A stretch of DNA of 64,000 nt from Thioalkalivibrio sp. HK1 (GTDB lineage Bacteria > Pseudomonadota > Gammaproteobacteria > HK1). The DNA is taken from NCBI GenBank assembly GCA_000583135.1, contig JFBG01000083.1:1-64000 (forward strand), read 5' to 3'. Shown here piece after piece: positions 35,104 to 44,590 of this stretch. Position numbers and translations under genes: made by a program. The notes under the pieces are model-generated. The model saw only the letters and a program-made list of their open reading frames with translations. It was not told where the DNA came from and made no database searches. The first letter of the stretch is position 1, and each line of letters begins with the position of its first letter.

Positions 35104-36729
35104 TCATCGGCTGCGAATCATGTCCGCAGCCTTTTCCGCGATCATGATCGTCGGGGCATTGGTATTGCCCGATGTGATCACCGGCATCACCGAGGCATCC
35201 ACCACGCGCAAGGCGCCCATCCCGTGCACCCGCAACGCTTCGTCCACCACCGGATCGGGCAAAGGCCCGGTCTTCGGTCCCATCGCACAAGTTCCGACCG
35301 GGTGATAGATCGTCTGGGCGATATCCCGCGCCGCCGCCAGCAATTCCTCATCCGTGCGCGCTTGCGCTCCGGGAAGCAACTCCTCTTCGACGAAAGGGCG
35401 CATCGCATCGCTTTCGACGATCTCCCGCGTCAAGCGAATCCCGGCGATGGCCGTTTGCCGATCCAAATCCGTCGCCAGATAATTCGGCTCGATCGCGGGA
35501 TAGGCGAAGGGATCCGAGTGCTTGATGCGAATGCTTCCTCGGCTTTCCGGACGCAGCTGGCAAACCGATGCGGTGAACGCCGAGAAGCGGTGCAATCCCT
35601 CGCCCGGCTTGTCGGCGCTCAAAGGCTGGAAATGGAATTGCACATCCGGGGCATCGAGTTCAAGGCGGGTGCGGGCAAAGGCATAGACCTGACTGGCCCC
35701 CATGCTCATGGGGCCGCTTCGATCGAGGATATAGCGAAGGCCGATCATCATCTTGCGCAGCGGATTGTTGACCTCGTCGTTGAGCGTCGGACGAGTGCAG
35801 CGGTAGACCGAGCGCAGCTGCAAGTGATCTTGCAGATTCTCCCCCACTCCGGGAAGATCGTGCACGATGTCGATCCCGCGATCCCTTAGCAGCTGCGCCG
35901 CTCCGATCCCCGAAAGCTGCAAGATCTGCGGCGATCCGATCGCCCCGGCGCATAAGATCACCTCGGCGCGCGCCCGAACGATATGGATCTCATTGCCTAC
36001 GGAATAGCGCACGCCGACCGCCCGCTTGCCTTCGATCTCGATACGATGGACATGGGCGCCGGTGATCACCTGTAAATTGGGGCGGCGACGCGCCGGACGC
36101 AGATAACCCCTTGCGGTGCTACAGCGACGACCCTTACGCGCCGTCAGCTGGAAATATCCCGCACCCTCTTGCCGCTCGGCATTGATATCGTCATTGCGAG
36201 GGATGCCGACTTCCTCCGCCCCGGCGATGAAGGCATCGCAGACATCGCGCCTCGTGCGCATATCGCTGATCGCCAGCGGCCCGCCGACGCCGTGCCATGA
36301 ACTCGCTCCGCGCTCTTGATCCTCGGCTTTGATGAAGTAGGGCAATACATCCTCGAAGGACCAACCCCGGTTGCCGAGTTGTCGCCAATGATCGAAATCC
36401 TGCGCCTGACCTCGCACATAGAGCAATCCGTTGATCGAGCTCGATCCCCCGAGCACCTTGCCGCGCGGCCAATCGAGACTGCGACCGTTCAAAGCCGCCT
36501 CGGGCTCCGTGCGATAGCACCAATCGGTGGCGGGGTTGTGCATGGTCTTGAAGTAGCCGACCGGAACGTGAATCCAAGGATTGCTATCCTCGCCGCCGGC
36601 TTCGAGCAAAATCACGCGTCTTTGCGGATCTTCGCTAAGGCGGGCGGCGAGGACGCATCCTGCGGATCCGGCACCGGCGATGACATAGTCGGCCTCGATC
36701 ACCGGGTGCTTCGATGGGTTGTCGCTCAC
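35104..36729 (-). CDS. GMC-family oxidoreductase (choline/alcohol dehydrogenase-like)
   Basis: A 541-residue FAD enzyme. ADYVIAGAGSAGCVLAARLSE is the FAD site; the GMC signatures GRSLDWPRGKVLGGSSSING and GAIGSPQILQLSGIG are both present, and the C-terminus has the catalytic His of YHPVGTCAMG and Asn of TSGNTNAPT. It oxidises an alcohol, such as choline, polyethylene glycol or an aliphatic or sugar alcohol, and passes electrons to the respiratory chain. No signal peptide; cytoplasmic or membrane-attached. It begins with GTG, with AAGGGCC upstream. It diverges from pta. The substrate is not fixed by sequence; betaine genes are absent. Confidence 0.88.
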   Translation of the reverse strand: MSDNPSKHPVIEADYVIAGAGSAGCVLAARLSEDPQRRVILLEAGGEDSNPWIHVPVGYFKTMHNPATDWCYRTEPEAALNGRSLDWPRGKVLGGSSSINGLLYVRGQAQDFDHWRQLGNRGWSFEDVLPYFIKAEDQERGASSWHGVGGPLAISDMRTRRDVCDAFIAGAEEVGIPRNDDINAERQEGAGYFQLTARKGRRCSTARGYLRPARRRPNLQVITGAHVHRIEIEGKRAVGVRYSVGNEIHIVRARAEVILCAGAIGSPQILQLSGIGAAQLLRDRGIDIVHDLPGVGENLQDHLQLRSVYRCTRPTLNDEVNNPLRKMMIGLRYILDRSGPMSMGASQVYAFARTRLELDAPDVQFHFQPLSADKPGEGLHRFSAFTASVCQLRPESRGSIRIKHSDPFAYPAIEPNYLATDLDRQTAIAGIRLTREIVESDAMRPFVEEELLPGAQARTDEELLAAARDIAQTIYHPVGTCAMGPKTGPLPDPVVDEALRVHGMGALRVVDASVMPVITSGNTNAPTIMIAEKAADMIRSR

Positions 36730-36875
36730 GATTTTTGGCCCTTGGATATGCGATATTGACTTGAAGATATCAAAATCCGACGAAAGCCGAGCCTTGTGCG
36801 CAGCCGCCTTGTCCCTTGCCGTTTCGACTTTCGATATCGATAGGAACGAAGACCCAAGGAGTGGATTTGAAAATC

Positions 36876-37922
36876 ATGGATACCATCGAAAGGCTCATCG
36901 AGCGATCGAAGCGAAATCGACAGCGGGTGATATTGCCAGAAGGCGATGATCGGCGCATCCTCGAAGCGGCGAAAAGGCTGCACGACGAAGGCATCGCCCA
37001 CCCGATTTTGGTCGGAGAACGAGAAAAACTGGAAAACGAGGCGCAAGCGGCGGGATTTTCCCTGACCGGGATCGAATCCGTCTTCCCCGCACCGGGTCCG
37101 ATACTGGACGCCTACGCCGCACTCTATGTCCAAGGACGCCCGAGGGCGAACGAGCGTATGGCGATGCGATTCCTATCGAGACCCCTTCACTATGCGGCGA
37201 TGGCGGTCAAAGCAGGCGCCGCCGATCTCTTGGTGGCGGGAGCGAAGCAGCCGACCGCCCGCATCATCGAAGCGGGTTTGATGACCGTCGGCATGGCGAA
37301 GGGGATCGCGACCCCATCGAGTTTTTTCTTGATGATCCCGCAGCGGCGTCCCGAGGATGACGAAAATCCCGATGCACGAGGATCCCGAGCCTTGATCTTC
37401 GCCGACTGCGCCGTCAATATCGATCCCGATCCCGAACAGCTCGCGGATATCGCCATCGCCTCGGCAGCAAGTGCAAAGCAATTGCTCGACGCTCCCCCGC
37501 GGGTGGCGATGCTTTCGTTCTCGACCAAAGGGAGCGCCCGCCATGCCCGCGTCGAAAAGGTGCAAAAGGCGGTCGAACTGGCTCGAAAGCGCGCACCCGG
37601 GCTTGCCATCGACGGCGAGATGCAGGTCGATACCGCCCTCGTTGCCGATGTCGCGAGGATCAAGCTGGAAAAGGAAGATCTCGGCGATGAGCGGGCGGTG
37701 GCCGGGCGAGCCAATATTCTCGTTTTCCCCGATCTCGATGCTGGCAATATCGGCTACAAATTGAGCGAGCGCTTGGGTGGAATGCGGGCCATCGGCCCCT
37801 TCTTGCAGGGTTTTGCCAAGCCCGTTTGCGATCTTTCCCGCGGTGCGAGCGTGGACGATATCGTCGCGGCGACCGCCATCAGCGGATTGATGGGCCAAGG
37901 ATCAATCCAAGAATCAGACTAA
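36876..37922 (+). CDS. pta: Phosphate acetyltransferase (short, EutD/Pta type)
   Basis: A 348-residue enzyme, the single-domain form of phosphotransacetylase, interconverting acetyl-CoA and acetyl phosphate. Family blocks: [109 protein letters not shown] and [20 protein letters not shown]. The ATG at 36876 is used; an in-frame TTG (36867) or GTG (36861) close to AAGGAG could be the true start. No ackA is adjacent. It is convergent with the SucCD-like pair. In alphaproteobacteria the enzyme often serves taurine or sulfoacetaldehyde routes, but no xsc gene is present. Confidence 0.9.
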   Translation: MDTIERLIERSKRNRQRVILPEGDDRRILEAAKRLHDEGIAHPILVGEREKLENEAQAAGFSLTGIESVFPAPGPILDAYAALYVQGRPRANERMAMRFLSRPLHYAAMAVKAGAADLLVAGAKQPTARIIEAGLMTVGMAKGIATPSSFFLMIPQRRPEDDENPDARGSRALIFADCAVNIDPDPEQLADIAIASAASAKQLLDAPPRVAMLSFSTKGSARHARVEKVQKAVELARKRAPGLAIDGEMQVDTALVADVARIKLEKEDLGDERAVAGRANILVFPDLDAGNIGYKLSERLGGMRAIGPFLQGFAKPVCDLSRGASVDDIVAATAISGLMGQGSIQESD

Positions 37923-37952
37923 GTATCCTCAGCCCTCATACCGACACCGGCC

Positions 37953-38831
37953 TCAGCCACCCTTTAGCGCCCTCGCCATCGCCGAGGCGACATCCGCCGG
38001 GGAATCCGGAATATGCACCCCGGCGAGGCGCAATGCTTCGAGCTTGCCTTGCGCACTGCCTCGACCGCCGGAGATGATCGCTCCGGCATGACCCATCCGC
38101 CTGCCCTCCGGCGCCGTGATCCCGGCAACCAAGCCCACCACCGGCTTCGAGGGGCGATTCTCTTTGAGGAATTCGGCCGCCTTTTCCTCTTCGCTGCCCC
38201 CGATTTCGCCGATGAGAATGATGCCGTCGGTACCCTCATCGGCCAAGAAGCGTTCGATGCACTCGACAAAACCGATACCGTGCACCGGATCCGCCCCGAT
38301 CCCCACGACCGTGCTTTGACCGAGACCGGAGGCGGTGCACTGGGCCGCCACCTCGTAGGTGAGGGTTCCGGAGCGGGAAACGATGCCGATGCGTCCGCGC
38401 CTATGGATGAGCCCGGGCATGATGCCGATACGACAAGCGCCGGGGGTGATGATGCCCGGGGTATTGGGGCCGATGAGGAGGGTCTTGCTCGATTCGAGCG
38501 CACTTTTGACGCGCACCATATCGAGCGAGGGAATGCCCTCGGTAACGCAGACGATCAATCCGATCTCGGCATGGATCGCTTCGAGCATCGCATCCGCCGC
38601 TTGCTCGGGCGGAACGTAGATCACCGAGGCTTCGGCGCCGGTGGCCTCGATGGCATCGGCGACTCGATCGAAGATCGGAAGGTGCAGGTGGCGTCCACCG
38701 CCCTTGCCGGGGGTAACCCCGCCGACGACCCGGGTACCGTAGGCGATCGATTGCTCGGTATGAAAAGTGCCCTGGGATCCGGTGATCCCTTGGCAAATCA
38801 CCCGCGTTTGCGCATCGACGAGGATGGCCAT
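37953..38831 (-). CDS. Succinate/acyl-CoA ligase alpha-subunit-like protein (SucD family)
   Basis: A 292-residue protein of the SucD family: [20 protein letters not shown] (CoA site), [54 protein letters not shown] and the phospho-His loop [15 protein letters not shown]. The active His is intact. In GPNCPG of typical SucD the cysteine is Thr (GPNTPG). With its partner it would form a succinyl-, malyl- or other acyl-CoA ligase. The ATG at 38831 has GGGGGAG upstream. It lies 148 bp after the beta gene and may be the second gene of one transcript. As the partner is divergent, the pair may be a specialised ligase and not the TCA-cycle enzyme. Confidence 0.86.
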   Translation of the reverse strand: MAILVDAQTRVICQGITGSQGTFHTEQSIAYGTRVVGGVTPGKGGGRHLHLPIFDRVADAIEATGAEASVIYVPPEQAADAMLEAIHAEIGLIVCVTEGIPSLDMVRVKSALESSKTLLIGPNTPGIITPGACRIGIMPGLIHRRGRIGIVSRSGTLTYEVAAQCTASGLGQSTVVGIGADPVHGIGFVECIERFLADEGTDGIILIGEIGGSEEEKAAEFLKENRPSKPVVGLVAGITAPEGRRMGHAGAIISGGRGSAQGKLEALRLAGVHIPDSPADVASAMARALKGG

Positions 38832-38979
38832 CGCACTCCCCCTAGCGAAGGCAAGAAGATCGGCAAGCCGTACAAGCCGTAGCGGGGATGGTGCCCGCAT
38901 CGGCCTTCGGAGCATGGGTCGCTGCCCGCGACCGGCCGAGATATCCGCCGCCGGCCGGGGCTTGGAAAAGTCGAAAAAA

Positions 38980-40152
38980 TCATGGGGCTTTCCTTTCCTT
39001 CGTCATCTGCACCGCTTGGCTCGCAGCGGCCCCCAAGCTATCGGCGAGCACCGCCCCGATCCCCATATCCCGCAGGATCTTGCGCGCAAGTTCCCGATTG
39101 GCCCCTTCGAAGCGGGCGACCACCGGCAAGGTGCGACCGGCGGCCTTGAAGGCCCCGGCCAAGGCTTCGGCGATCACATCGCAGCGGCCCAAGCCGCCCC
39201 CGACCACATTGATCAGCAGCGCTCGCACCTTAGGGTTCTCGATCACCAACTTGCAAGCGGCGGTGATGCTCTTCCGAGAGGCGGAAGGGGGAAGGTCGAG
39301 GAAGTTGGCGGGTGCGCCTCCGTAAAGGCGCAGGAGATCCATGGTGGCCATCGCCAACCCCGCTCCGTTGACCACGCATCCGATATCGCCGTCGAGAGGG
39401 ATGTAGTTGAAACCATGTCGCGCCCTGGAAAGACGGCCATCGCTCTCGCGTTCGCGCAGATCCTCGATCTCCCGATGACGAAAAAGAGCGTTGTCATCGA
39501 TGCTCATCTTGGCATCCAAGGCCAGCAGATCGCCCTCGACGGTCAATGCCAGCGGATTGATCTCGATCAAGGAGGCATCCAAAGCGATGAAGGCATCGAA
39601 AAGCCCGGCCATCAAACGCCCGCAAGTCTTGGCGTCGTTCTCGCCCAAGCCGATACGGAGGGAGAGGTCGCGGGCGTCGGCCTCGATCAGACCGGACGAT
39701 GGATCGATGGTCATGCGCACGATCCGCTCCGGATGGTTCGCGGCCACGGATTCGATCGACGAACCCCCGGCATCGGATCCGACCAGCGCTATTTTGGAAG
39801 CGTCCCGATCCAAAGCCAGCGCCAGATAGTGCTCGCTGCGGATGCGATGAACCCGCTCGACATAGACCCGGCGCACATATTCTCCCCCGGCGCCGGTTTG
39901 GGGGGTCGTCAACCGAGTGCCCAGCATCTCGCGCGCGGTCTCGCGCACTTCCGCCTCGGAAGCGACCATCCTCACCCCTCCGGCGAGACTGCGATCTCCG
40001 GCGAGGATCTGGGCCTTGACCGCCCAGTGACCGCCACCCAAGCGGCGGGCGATCTCTTCGGCCTCCTCGGCGGTGAAGGCGCACTCCCCGGGCGGAGAAA
40101 TCACCCCGTAGGGGCGCAAAAGCTGCTTGGCCTGATATTCGTGGATATCCAT
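38980..40152 (-). CDS. Divergent SucC-like acyl-CoA ligase beta subunit (ATP-grasp)
   Basis: A 390-residue protein of the SucC/MtkA family. [17 protein letters not shown], the [16 protein letters not shown] block, [20 protein letters not shown] and [13 protein letters not shown] are canonical. Other expected loops differ. The nucleotide loop normally GGRGKAGG reads GDRSLAGG, the DVGGGA loop reads DLPPSA, and NIFGGIVRCD reads [14 protein letters not shown]-grasp function could be altered or relaxed. Malate-CoA ligase MtkA and succinate-CoA ligase are the nearest known relatives. The ATG at 40152 lacks a clear ribosome-binding site. First gene of the pair with the SucD-like gene. Confidence 0.82.
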   Translation of the reverse strand: MDIHEYQAKQLLRPYGVISPPGECAFTAEEAEEIARRLGGGHWAVKAQILAGDRSLAGGVRMVASEAEVRETAREMLGTRLTTPQTGAGGEYVRRVYVERVHRIRSEHYLALALDRDASKIALVGSDAGGSSIESVAANHPERIVRMTIDPSSGLIEADARDLSLRIGLGENDAKTCGRLMAGLFDAFIALDASLIEINPLALTVEGDLLALDAKMSIDDNALFRHREIEDLRERESDGRLSRARHGFNYIPLDGDIGCVVNGAGLAMATMDLLRLYGGAPANFLDLPPSASRKSITAACKLVIENPKVRALLINVVGGGLGRCDVIAEALAGAFKAAGRTLPVVARFEGANRELARKILRDMGIGAVLADSLGAAASQAVQMTKERKAP

Positions 40153-40917
40153 TTCAACTCGAAAGCAATCGGTTCATGTCAAAAACGGCGGTGGAGAGTA
40201 TCGAATGGAAAAATCGAGGGCATCGAATATCCGAATGCGCTCTTATGAACGATTCTCATGGCTTTTCGCCCCCTCGATGGCCTGTTGCGAAGACCGAAAA
40301 GCCTGAAAAGTCCGATTGTACAAAAGCCTTGCGATGCCGAAACGACGACCGAACCACCGAATCGAGGGCGATCGGAATCGGTGAGGACGGGCAAACGCAT
40401 CGGCCGACATCGGCTCGGCGATCAGTGGCCGGGGCTCATGATAGTACCACCTCGAACTCGGAAGGTTTATCCGGATGAATCAGCAATCGGCAGCCCAAAG
40501 GCGGTCCGTTGGGAAATGGCGATTCGAAAAGCGCCGAGATCGGGGACTTTCAAGCATTCGATCGCAAATTCGCACCGATTCGGAGAAGACTCGTCAATCG
40601 ATTGACGATCCCCCCGATCCGCTTCATCACCTTCTTTCAAGTTGCGCATCGATAGGCTCGATCACTGACGAGAAAGACAAATCCACGCAGTGGAATTTGC
40701 CTCCTTGAATATCATCCTCATGCCACTCGATAATGGTACGGGAAGTTTCGAAGCCCAATATCGCTCGAATATCTGCAGGCTAGACCGTCTATCCATTTTC
40801 GAGCGAATCGCACGTCAGGGCAAGATTTATTTTTTGAAAAATCATTGCAATAGCCAAGTACCATTCATGATGCATTCGGTATCTCATAAAGGACATTCTT
40901 CCAAAGGACATGCTTCG
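40153..40917. other. 765-bp region without a recognised gene, possible leader of the helicase gene
   Basis: The longest gene-free stretch here. No tRNA or protein family is recognised. From about 40690 the sequence becomes A+T-richer than the genome and includes CAAGATTTATTTTTTGAAAA at about 40820-40840, then two AAAGGACAT copies before the start of the helicase gene. An in-frame extension upstream has no similarity to the cold-shock fold. The A+T-rich part may be a long structured leader, as in cspA-type genes (inference). Confidence 0.4.
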
Positions 40918-42759
40918 ATGCCCACCGGTATTGTGAAGTGGTTCAATCACTCAAAAGGCTACGGCTTCATCGCCTTCGAAGACGGCGACGAGAACAAAGA
41001 TATATTCGTGCATTTTTCCGCTATCGCCATGAGCGGTTTTCGCAAGATCGAGGAAGGGCAAAATGTCAACTTCGATATCAAGCGCGGACCGAAAGGATTG
41101 CAAGCTAGCAACGTCCGTGTCGTTGGAATGAAATCTGCCCCCAAGCCCCAAAGGAATATAAAGACGAATACTCCGAATCGATCCAAGACCGGCAGCAAAG
41201 ACACTCGGACCGAGAGAATTATCACCGCACTTGAAAAGATGCTGGCCAATATCGATACCTCCGACGATCCGGCAAGCATGTCAGAGATAATCAAAGCCCT
41301 CGAAAGGATGCGAGAGAGAATCGAAATCCTTTGCGAACGAAATTCGAAAAACCCTCGTACCCCGCAAAATAAGCCTGCGCCGCCGCAGCGCCTATTCAAA
41401 TCCCCTCTCGATAAAAAGCCCTACCGTTGGCAAAGCAAGGCCATCGATGCTTGGGAAAAGGCCGGACGAACGGGAATCGTCGAAGCGGTTACCGGCTCGG
41501 GGAAAACCTTCGTTGCGATCGCCATCGCCAAGCGCGTGATCGACGAGGGCGGGAAATGCCTCGTGATCGTTCCGTCGATCACGCTCTTCCATCAATGGCG
41601 AAGTGAATTGGAAAGGCACGCCAAGGGCGATATCCGATCGATGGTCGGTGCCGGGCATGGATTCAGATTCGATCCGAACGAGCAGATCACCCTTGCGGTC
41701 ATCAACAGCGTCGCCAAAAGGTCATATCTTCGTATCTTCAATACCAACTTCGATTTGATCGTCGTCGACGAATGCCATCGCTCCGGAGCGCCCGATTTTC
41801 GCAAAGCCCTGCTGCCCCAAGCAACGATGAGGCTCGGCCTGACCGCCACCTTGGAGCGGGGCGACAACGGAGTCGATAAATTCATCTCCCCCTACTTCGC
41901 TCCTTCGAAAAAGCGAGGCGACGAACGAAAAGCGATCGTCTTCGATTACGGATTCAAAGAAGCCATCAAAGATAAAGTCGTCTCGAAATTCGTCGCCATC
42001 ACCTTAACCACTTGGCTTTCGGATGAGGAGCGCCTCGAATACGATCGTTGCGGCAAGGAGATGAAAAAAGCCCGCGATACGCTTGTCCGCGAACACGGAT
42101 TCCCGCAAGGAAAAGGATTCTATTCCGAGATAAGAAAAGGCAACCACTCCAAAGACGCCGGTATCCTCATCTCCAAATACAACTCCAACATGAGTGACCG
42201 TCGCAAAATCCTGGGCGGCTCCGCAGGAAAAATTCAAGCCGCCGCAAAACTCTCCGATCTGATTTCATCTTCGCAAGGGGCCATCGTTTATTGCGCCGAT
42301 ATCAAGGCTTGCGACCATATAACGAGGGTGCTCGATGATCAAGGGATTGATGCCAGTGCCTATCATACGAAGATCGACAGACAATCGCAAGCGCAAACCA
42401 TCCATCGTTTCAAAAACAACCATCTGCAATGCGTCGTCGCCGTCAATATGCTCGACGAAGGCATCGACATCCCCCATGCCAATCTTGCGATCATCTTGTC
42501 ATCGAGCCGGCAAAAACGACAGCTGATCCAACGACTCGGACGGATCCTTCGCAAGAAAGACGACGATTCCGGCGCCGCACTCGTTATCTGCTACGCCGAC
42601 GAGACGAGCGAAGATCCCTATCAGGAAAACGAGGAGAACGATTCCGGCAAGTTGGGCGTTCTGAATCTCGCCATCGACGTTCATAAAACCGATCTGGATG
42701 ATATCGATATCGATCGGGTATTGAAAATCCTGCGAAAGCGCATCGGCTGGAAGGGTTGA
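40918..42759 (+). CDS. Cold-shock domain fused to an XPB-like SF2 (DEAD/DEAH) helicase
   Basis: A 613-residue fusion. Residues 1-70 are a full CspA-type cold-shock domain ([29 protein letters not shown]), with RNP1 and RNP2 aromatic residues. A charged linker with a predicted coiled coil (about 95-140) leads to an SF2 helicase: Walker [12 protein letters not shown] (about 190-200), DECH box (284-287), [11 protein letters not shown] (motif III), DEGIDIP (motif V) and [14 protein letters not shown] (motif VI). The ATG at 40918 has AAAGGA and begins the cold-shock domain exactly. It is a plausible nucleic-acid remodeller in cold, RNA or phage stress, about 8 kb from a restriction system. Monocistronic. 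Confidence 0.88.
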   Translation: MPTGIVKWFNHSKGYGFIAFEDGDENKDIFVHFSAIAMSGFRKIEEGQNVNFDIKRGPKGLQASNVRVVGMKSAPKPQRNIKTNTPNRSKTGSKDTRTERIITALEKMLANIDTSDDPASMSEIIKALERMRERIEILCERNSKNPRTPQNKPAPPQRLFKSPLDKKPYRWQSKAIDAWEKAGRTGIVEAVTGSGKTFVAIAIAKRVIDEGGKCLVIVPSITLFHQWRSELERHAKGDIRSMVGAGHGFRFDPNEQITLAVINSVAKRSYLRIFNTNFDLIVVDECHRSGAPDFRKALLPQATMRLGLTATLERGDNGVDKFISPYFAPSKKRGDERKAIVFDYGFKEAIKDKVVSKFVAITLTTWLSDEERLEYDRCGKEMKKARDTLVREHGFPQGKGFYSEIRKGNHSKDAGILISKYNSNMSDRRKILGGSAGKIQAAAKLSDLISSSQGAIVYCADIKACDHITRVLDDQGIDASAYHTKIDRQSQAQTIHRFKNNHLQCVVAVNMLDEGIDIPHANLAIILSSSRQKRQLIQRLGRILRKKDDDSGAALVICYADETSEDPYQENEENDSGKLGVLNLAIDVHKTDLDDIDIDRVLKILRKRIGWKG

Positions 42760-43255
42760 AGCACGAGAATTTGCCGATATCCATTATCCGACTCGTTCCC
42801 GGTCGATCGTCTGCATATCTTGGGCAGCATCGAATCGGGATCGAAGCCCTCGAGCGGCAACGATGACTTCCGATGAAGGAGCGGAAGGGGTTGATCGCTC
42901 ATCGCCCCCATCGAAACCAGGGCAAGACTCGTCTTCGGCAATCTATCTTCGACAAGCGATCGTCACCGAAAGCGATCGCGGGATCGAGTTTTTATCGAGC
43001 GCCCGGGCAAGGGCCACCGCGGGCAAAGCCCGAAAAGTCGATGGCGACCCGGGCCTTGGTGGTACCATTGTAAAAAGGTGCGCAAACCGGTGCGCAAGCA
43101 TCGAAAACAAGACGCACCTTGATACCTATGCGATCTTCGGATCGTCGATTCGCGTGCATCGCACCCCTTCGGGCACCCCGTGAAGTCCTTATCCAGGCGG
43201 ATACGACACCCTCGCCTTTTTCACGGACAAACCCCATCGAGGAGATCGAGAAAAA
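42760..43255. other. 496-bp intergenic region before the TctC gene
   Basis: No gene is seen. It carries the operator-like sequences described separately and must hold the promoter of the tripartite transporter operon. Confidence 0.5.
43057..43100 (+). promoter_or_regulatory. Candidate GntR/FCD-type operator and GGTGCGCA repeats upstream of tctC
   Basis: TGGTGGTACCA (43057-43067) fits the palindromic consensus TNGTNNNACNA reported for FadR-subfamily GntR regulators. It is followed by the direct repeat GGTGCGCA (43077 and 43089), 12 bp apart, itself part of a small palindrome. The site is about 160-200 bp before the transporter start. No GntR gene is in the window, so this is only suggestive. 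Confidence 0.3.
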
Positions 43256-44410
43256 ATGATATCAAGAAAGCGACATGATCTTTATGATGCCTTCGCATCG
43301 AGGCTTTTTGGAGGCATCAAGCGCAATCTACGCCGCTTTTGCCTTGCCTTCGGGCTGACCGGGCTCGCTCTTTTCGCTCAAGTAGCCTCGGCGGAAGTTT
43401 CCTTTGCGGGCAAAACCGTCGAATGGATCGTGCCCTTCTCCGCCGGTGGCGGAAGCGATACCTTGGCCCGATTCAACGCTCCTTTCTTCTCCAAGCACCT
43501 CCCGGGACAACCGAATGTGGTGGTCGTCAACGAGCCGGGCGGGGGTTCGACCAAAGGCAGCAACCTCTTCGAAGCAAGGGCGAAGCCGGACGGCTTGACC
43601 ATCCTCATCACCTCGGGATCGACTCAATTTCCCTATCTGCTCGGCGATCCGCGCGTGCGCTACGAGTACGCGAACTGGAAGATCGTGATGGCCTCCCCCA
43701 CCGGCGGCGTGGTCTACACCTCGCCATCGACCGGGGTCGAGAACGCGGGGGATATCGCCAATCTGAAAGGGAAACGACTGATCTACGCCAGCCAAGGCGC
43801 GACCTCCCTCGATCTGGTGCCGATGCTCGGCTTTCGTCTGATGGGACTCGATGTGCAGCATGTTTTCGGCTTCAAAGGGCGAGGGGGCGGACGCTTGGCC
43901 TTCGAGCGCGGCGAAACGAATATCGACTACCAAACCTCCTCGGCCTATTTGAAGAACGTCGCCCCCTTGGTCGAATCCGGCAAGGCGATCCCGCTCTTCT
44001 CTTGGGGTTCGCTGGACGAGAACGGCAACCTGGTGCGGGACCCCACCTTCCCCGATCTGCCCCATTTCGCCGAGGCCTACGAGATGTTGACCGGAGAAAA
44101 ACCCTCCGGCCCCGACTATGACGCTTGGTTCGGCTTTTTCGCAGCCGGCTTCCCCGCTCAGAAGATGGTCTTCCTGCCCAAGGGAACGGGCGACGATATC
44201 GTCGAGGCTTGGCGTCAGGCGATTCGCGATATGCTCGTCGATCCGGAATACTTGAGCGCGCGCCAAGCGGTGCTGGGCAAATACGAGCAAGTCACGGATG
44301 CCGCCGCCGATGCACTGCAGCGCAAGGGCACCCAAGTCTCCGCCGATTTGAGAAAGCGCGTGGTCGACTTGATCGAGCGCGAATACGGGGTCAAGATCAA
44401 AGAGAAATAA
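43256..44410 (+). CDS. tctC: Tripartite tricarboxylate transporter substrate-binding protein (TctC family)
   Basis: A 384-residue periplasmic binding protein. After a basic leader (about 25 residues) a hydrophobic segment GLTGLALFAQVASAEV gives a signal peptide cut after ASA. Mature-domain blocks match TctC: TVEWIVPFSAGGGSDTLAR, VVVNEPGGGSTKGSN, PDGLTILITSG, GKRLIYASQGATSLDL, WFGFFAAGFPAQKMV and ADLRKRVVDLIEREYG. It captures a carboxylate for the TctAB permease downstream. The start has AGGAG 11 bp before. A hairpin attenuator separates it from the permease gene, as is typical where the binding protein must be made in excess. Confidence 0.92.
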   Translation: MISRKRHDLYDAFASRLFGGIKRNLRRFCLAFGLTGLALFAQVASAEVSFAGKTVEWIVPFSAGGGSDTLARFNAPFFSKHLPGQPNVVVVNEPGGGSTKGSNLFEARAKPDGLTILITSGSTQFPYLLGDPRVRYEYANWKIVMASPTGGVVYTSPSTGVENAGDIANLKGKRLIYASQGATSLDLVPMLGFRLMGLDVQHVFGFKGRGGGRLAFERGETNIDYQTSSAYLKNVAPLVESGKAIPLFSWGSLDENGNLVRDPTFPDLPHFAEAYEMLTGEKPSGPDYDAWFGFFAAGFPAQKMVFLPKGTGDDIVEAWRQAIRDMLVDPEYLSARQAVLGKYEQVTDAAADALQRKGTQVSADLRKRVVDLIEREYGVKIKEK

Positions 44411-44431
44411 GTTGGATTAGGGGGCTTTTTC

Positions 44432-44484
44432 GGCATCGAGGATCGTTCGTCTCCCACGTCCGATCCTCGATGCCTTTTCGGCTT
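44432..44484 (+). terminator. Hairpin attenuator between tctC and the tctAB fusion
   Basis: A perfect 14-bp inverted repeat, GGCATCGAGGATCG (44432-44445) against CGATCCTCGATGCC (44461-44474), followed by TTTTCGGCTTTT. It lies inside the operon, so partial termination would raise tctC expression over the permease. Confidence 0.72.
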
Positions 44485-44590
44485 TTACCGCCGACTTCAT
44501 TCTTCAAAAGCCTCGACTCTCGATGCCACCGGGGACGCCCTCGTCCTTAGGCTGCGCTTTTTTCCAACCATCGAGCACCGGTCATCTCTC

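Noticed and set aside
43328..44335. 335-codon minus-strand frame opposite TctC
   Set aside because: TctC has a signal peptide and family motifs, and the antisense frame has none.
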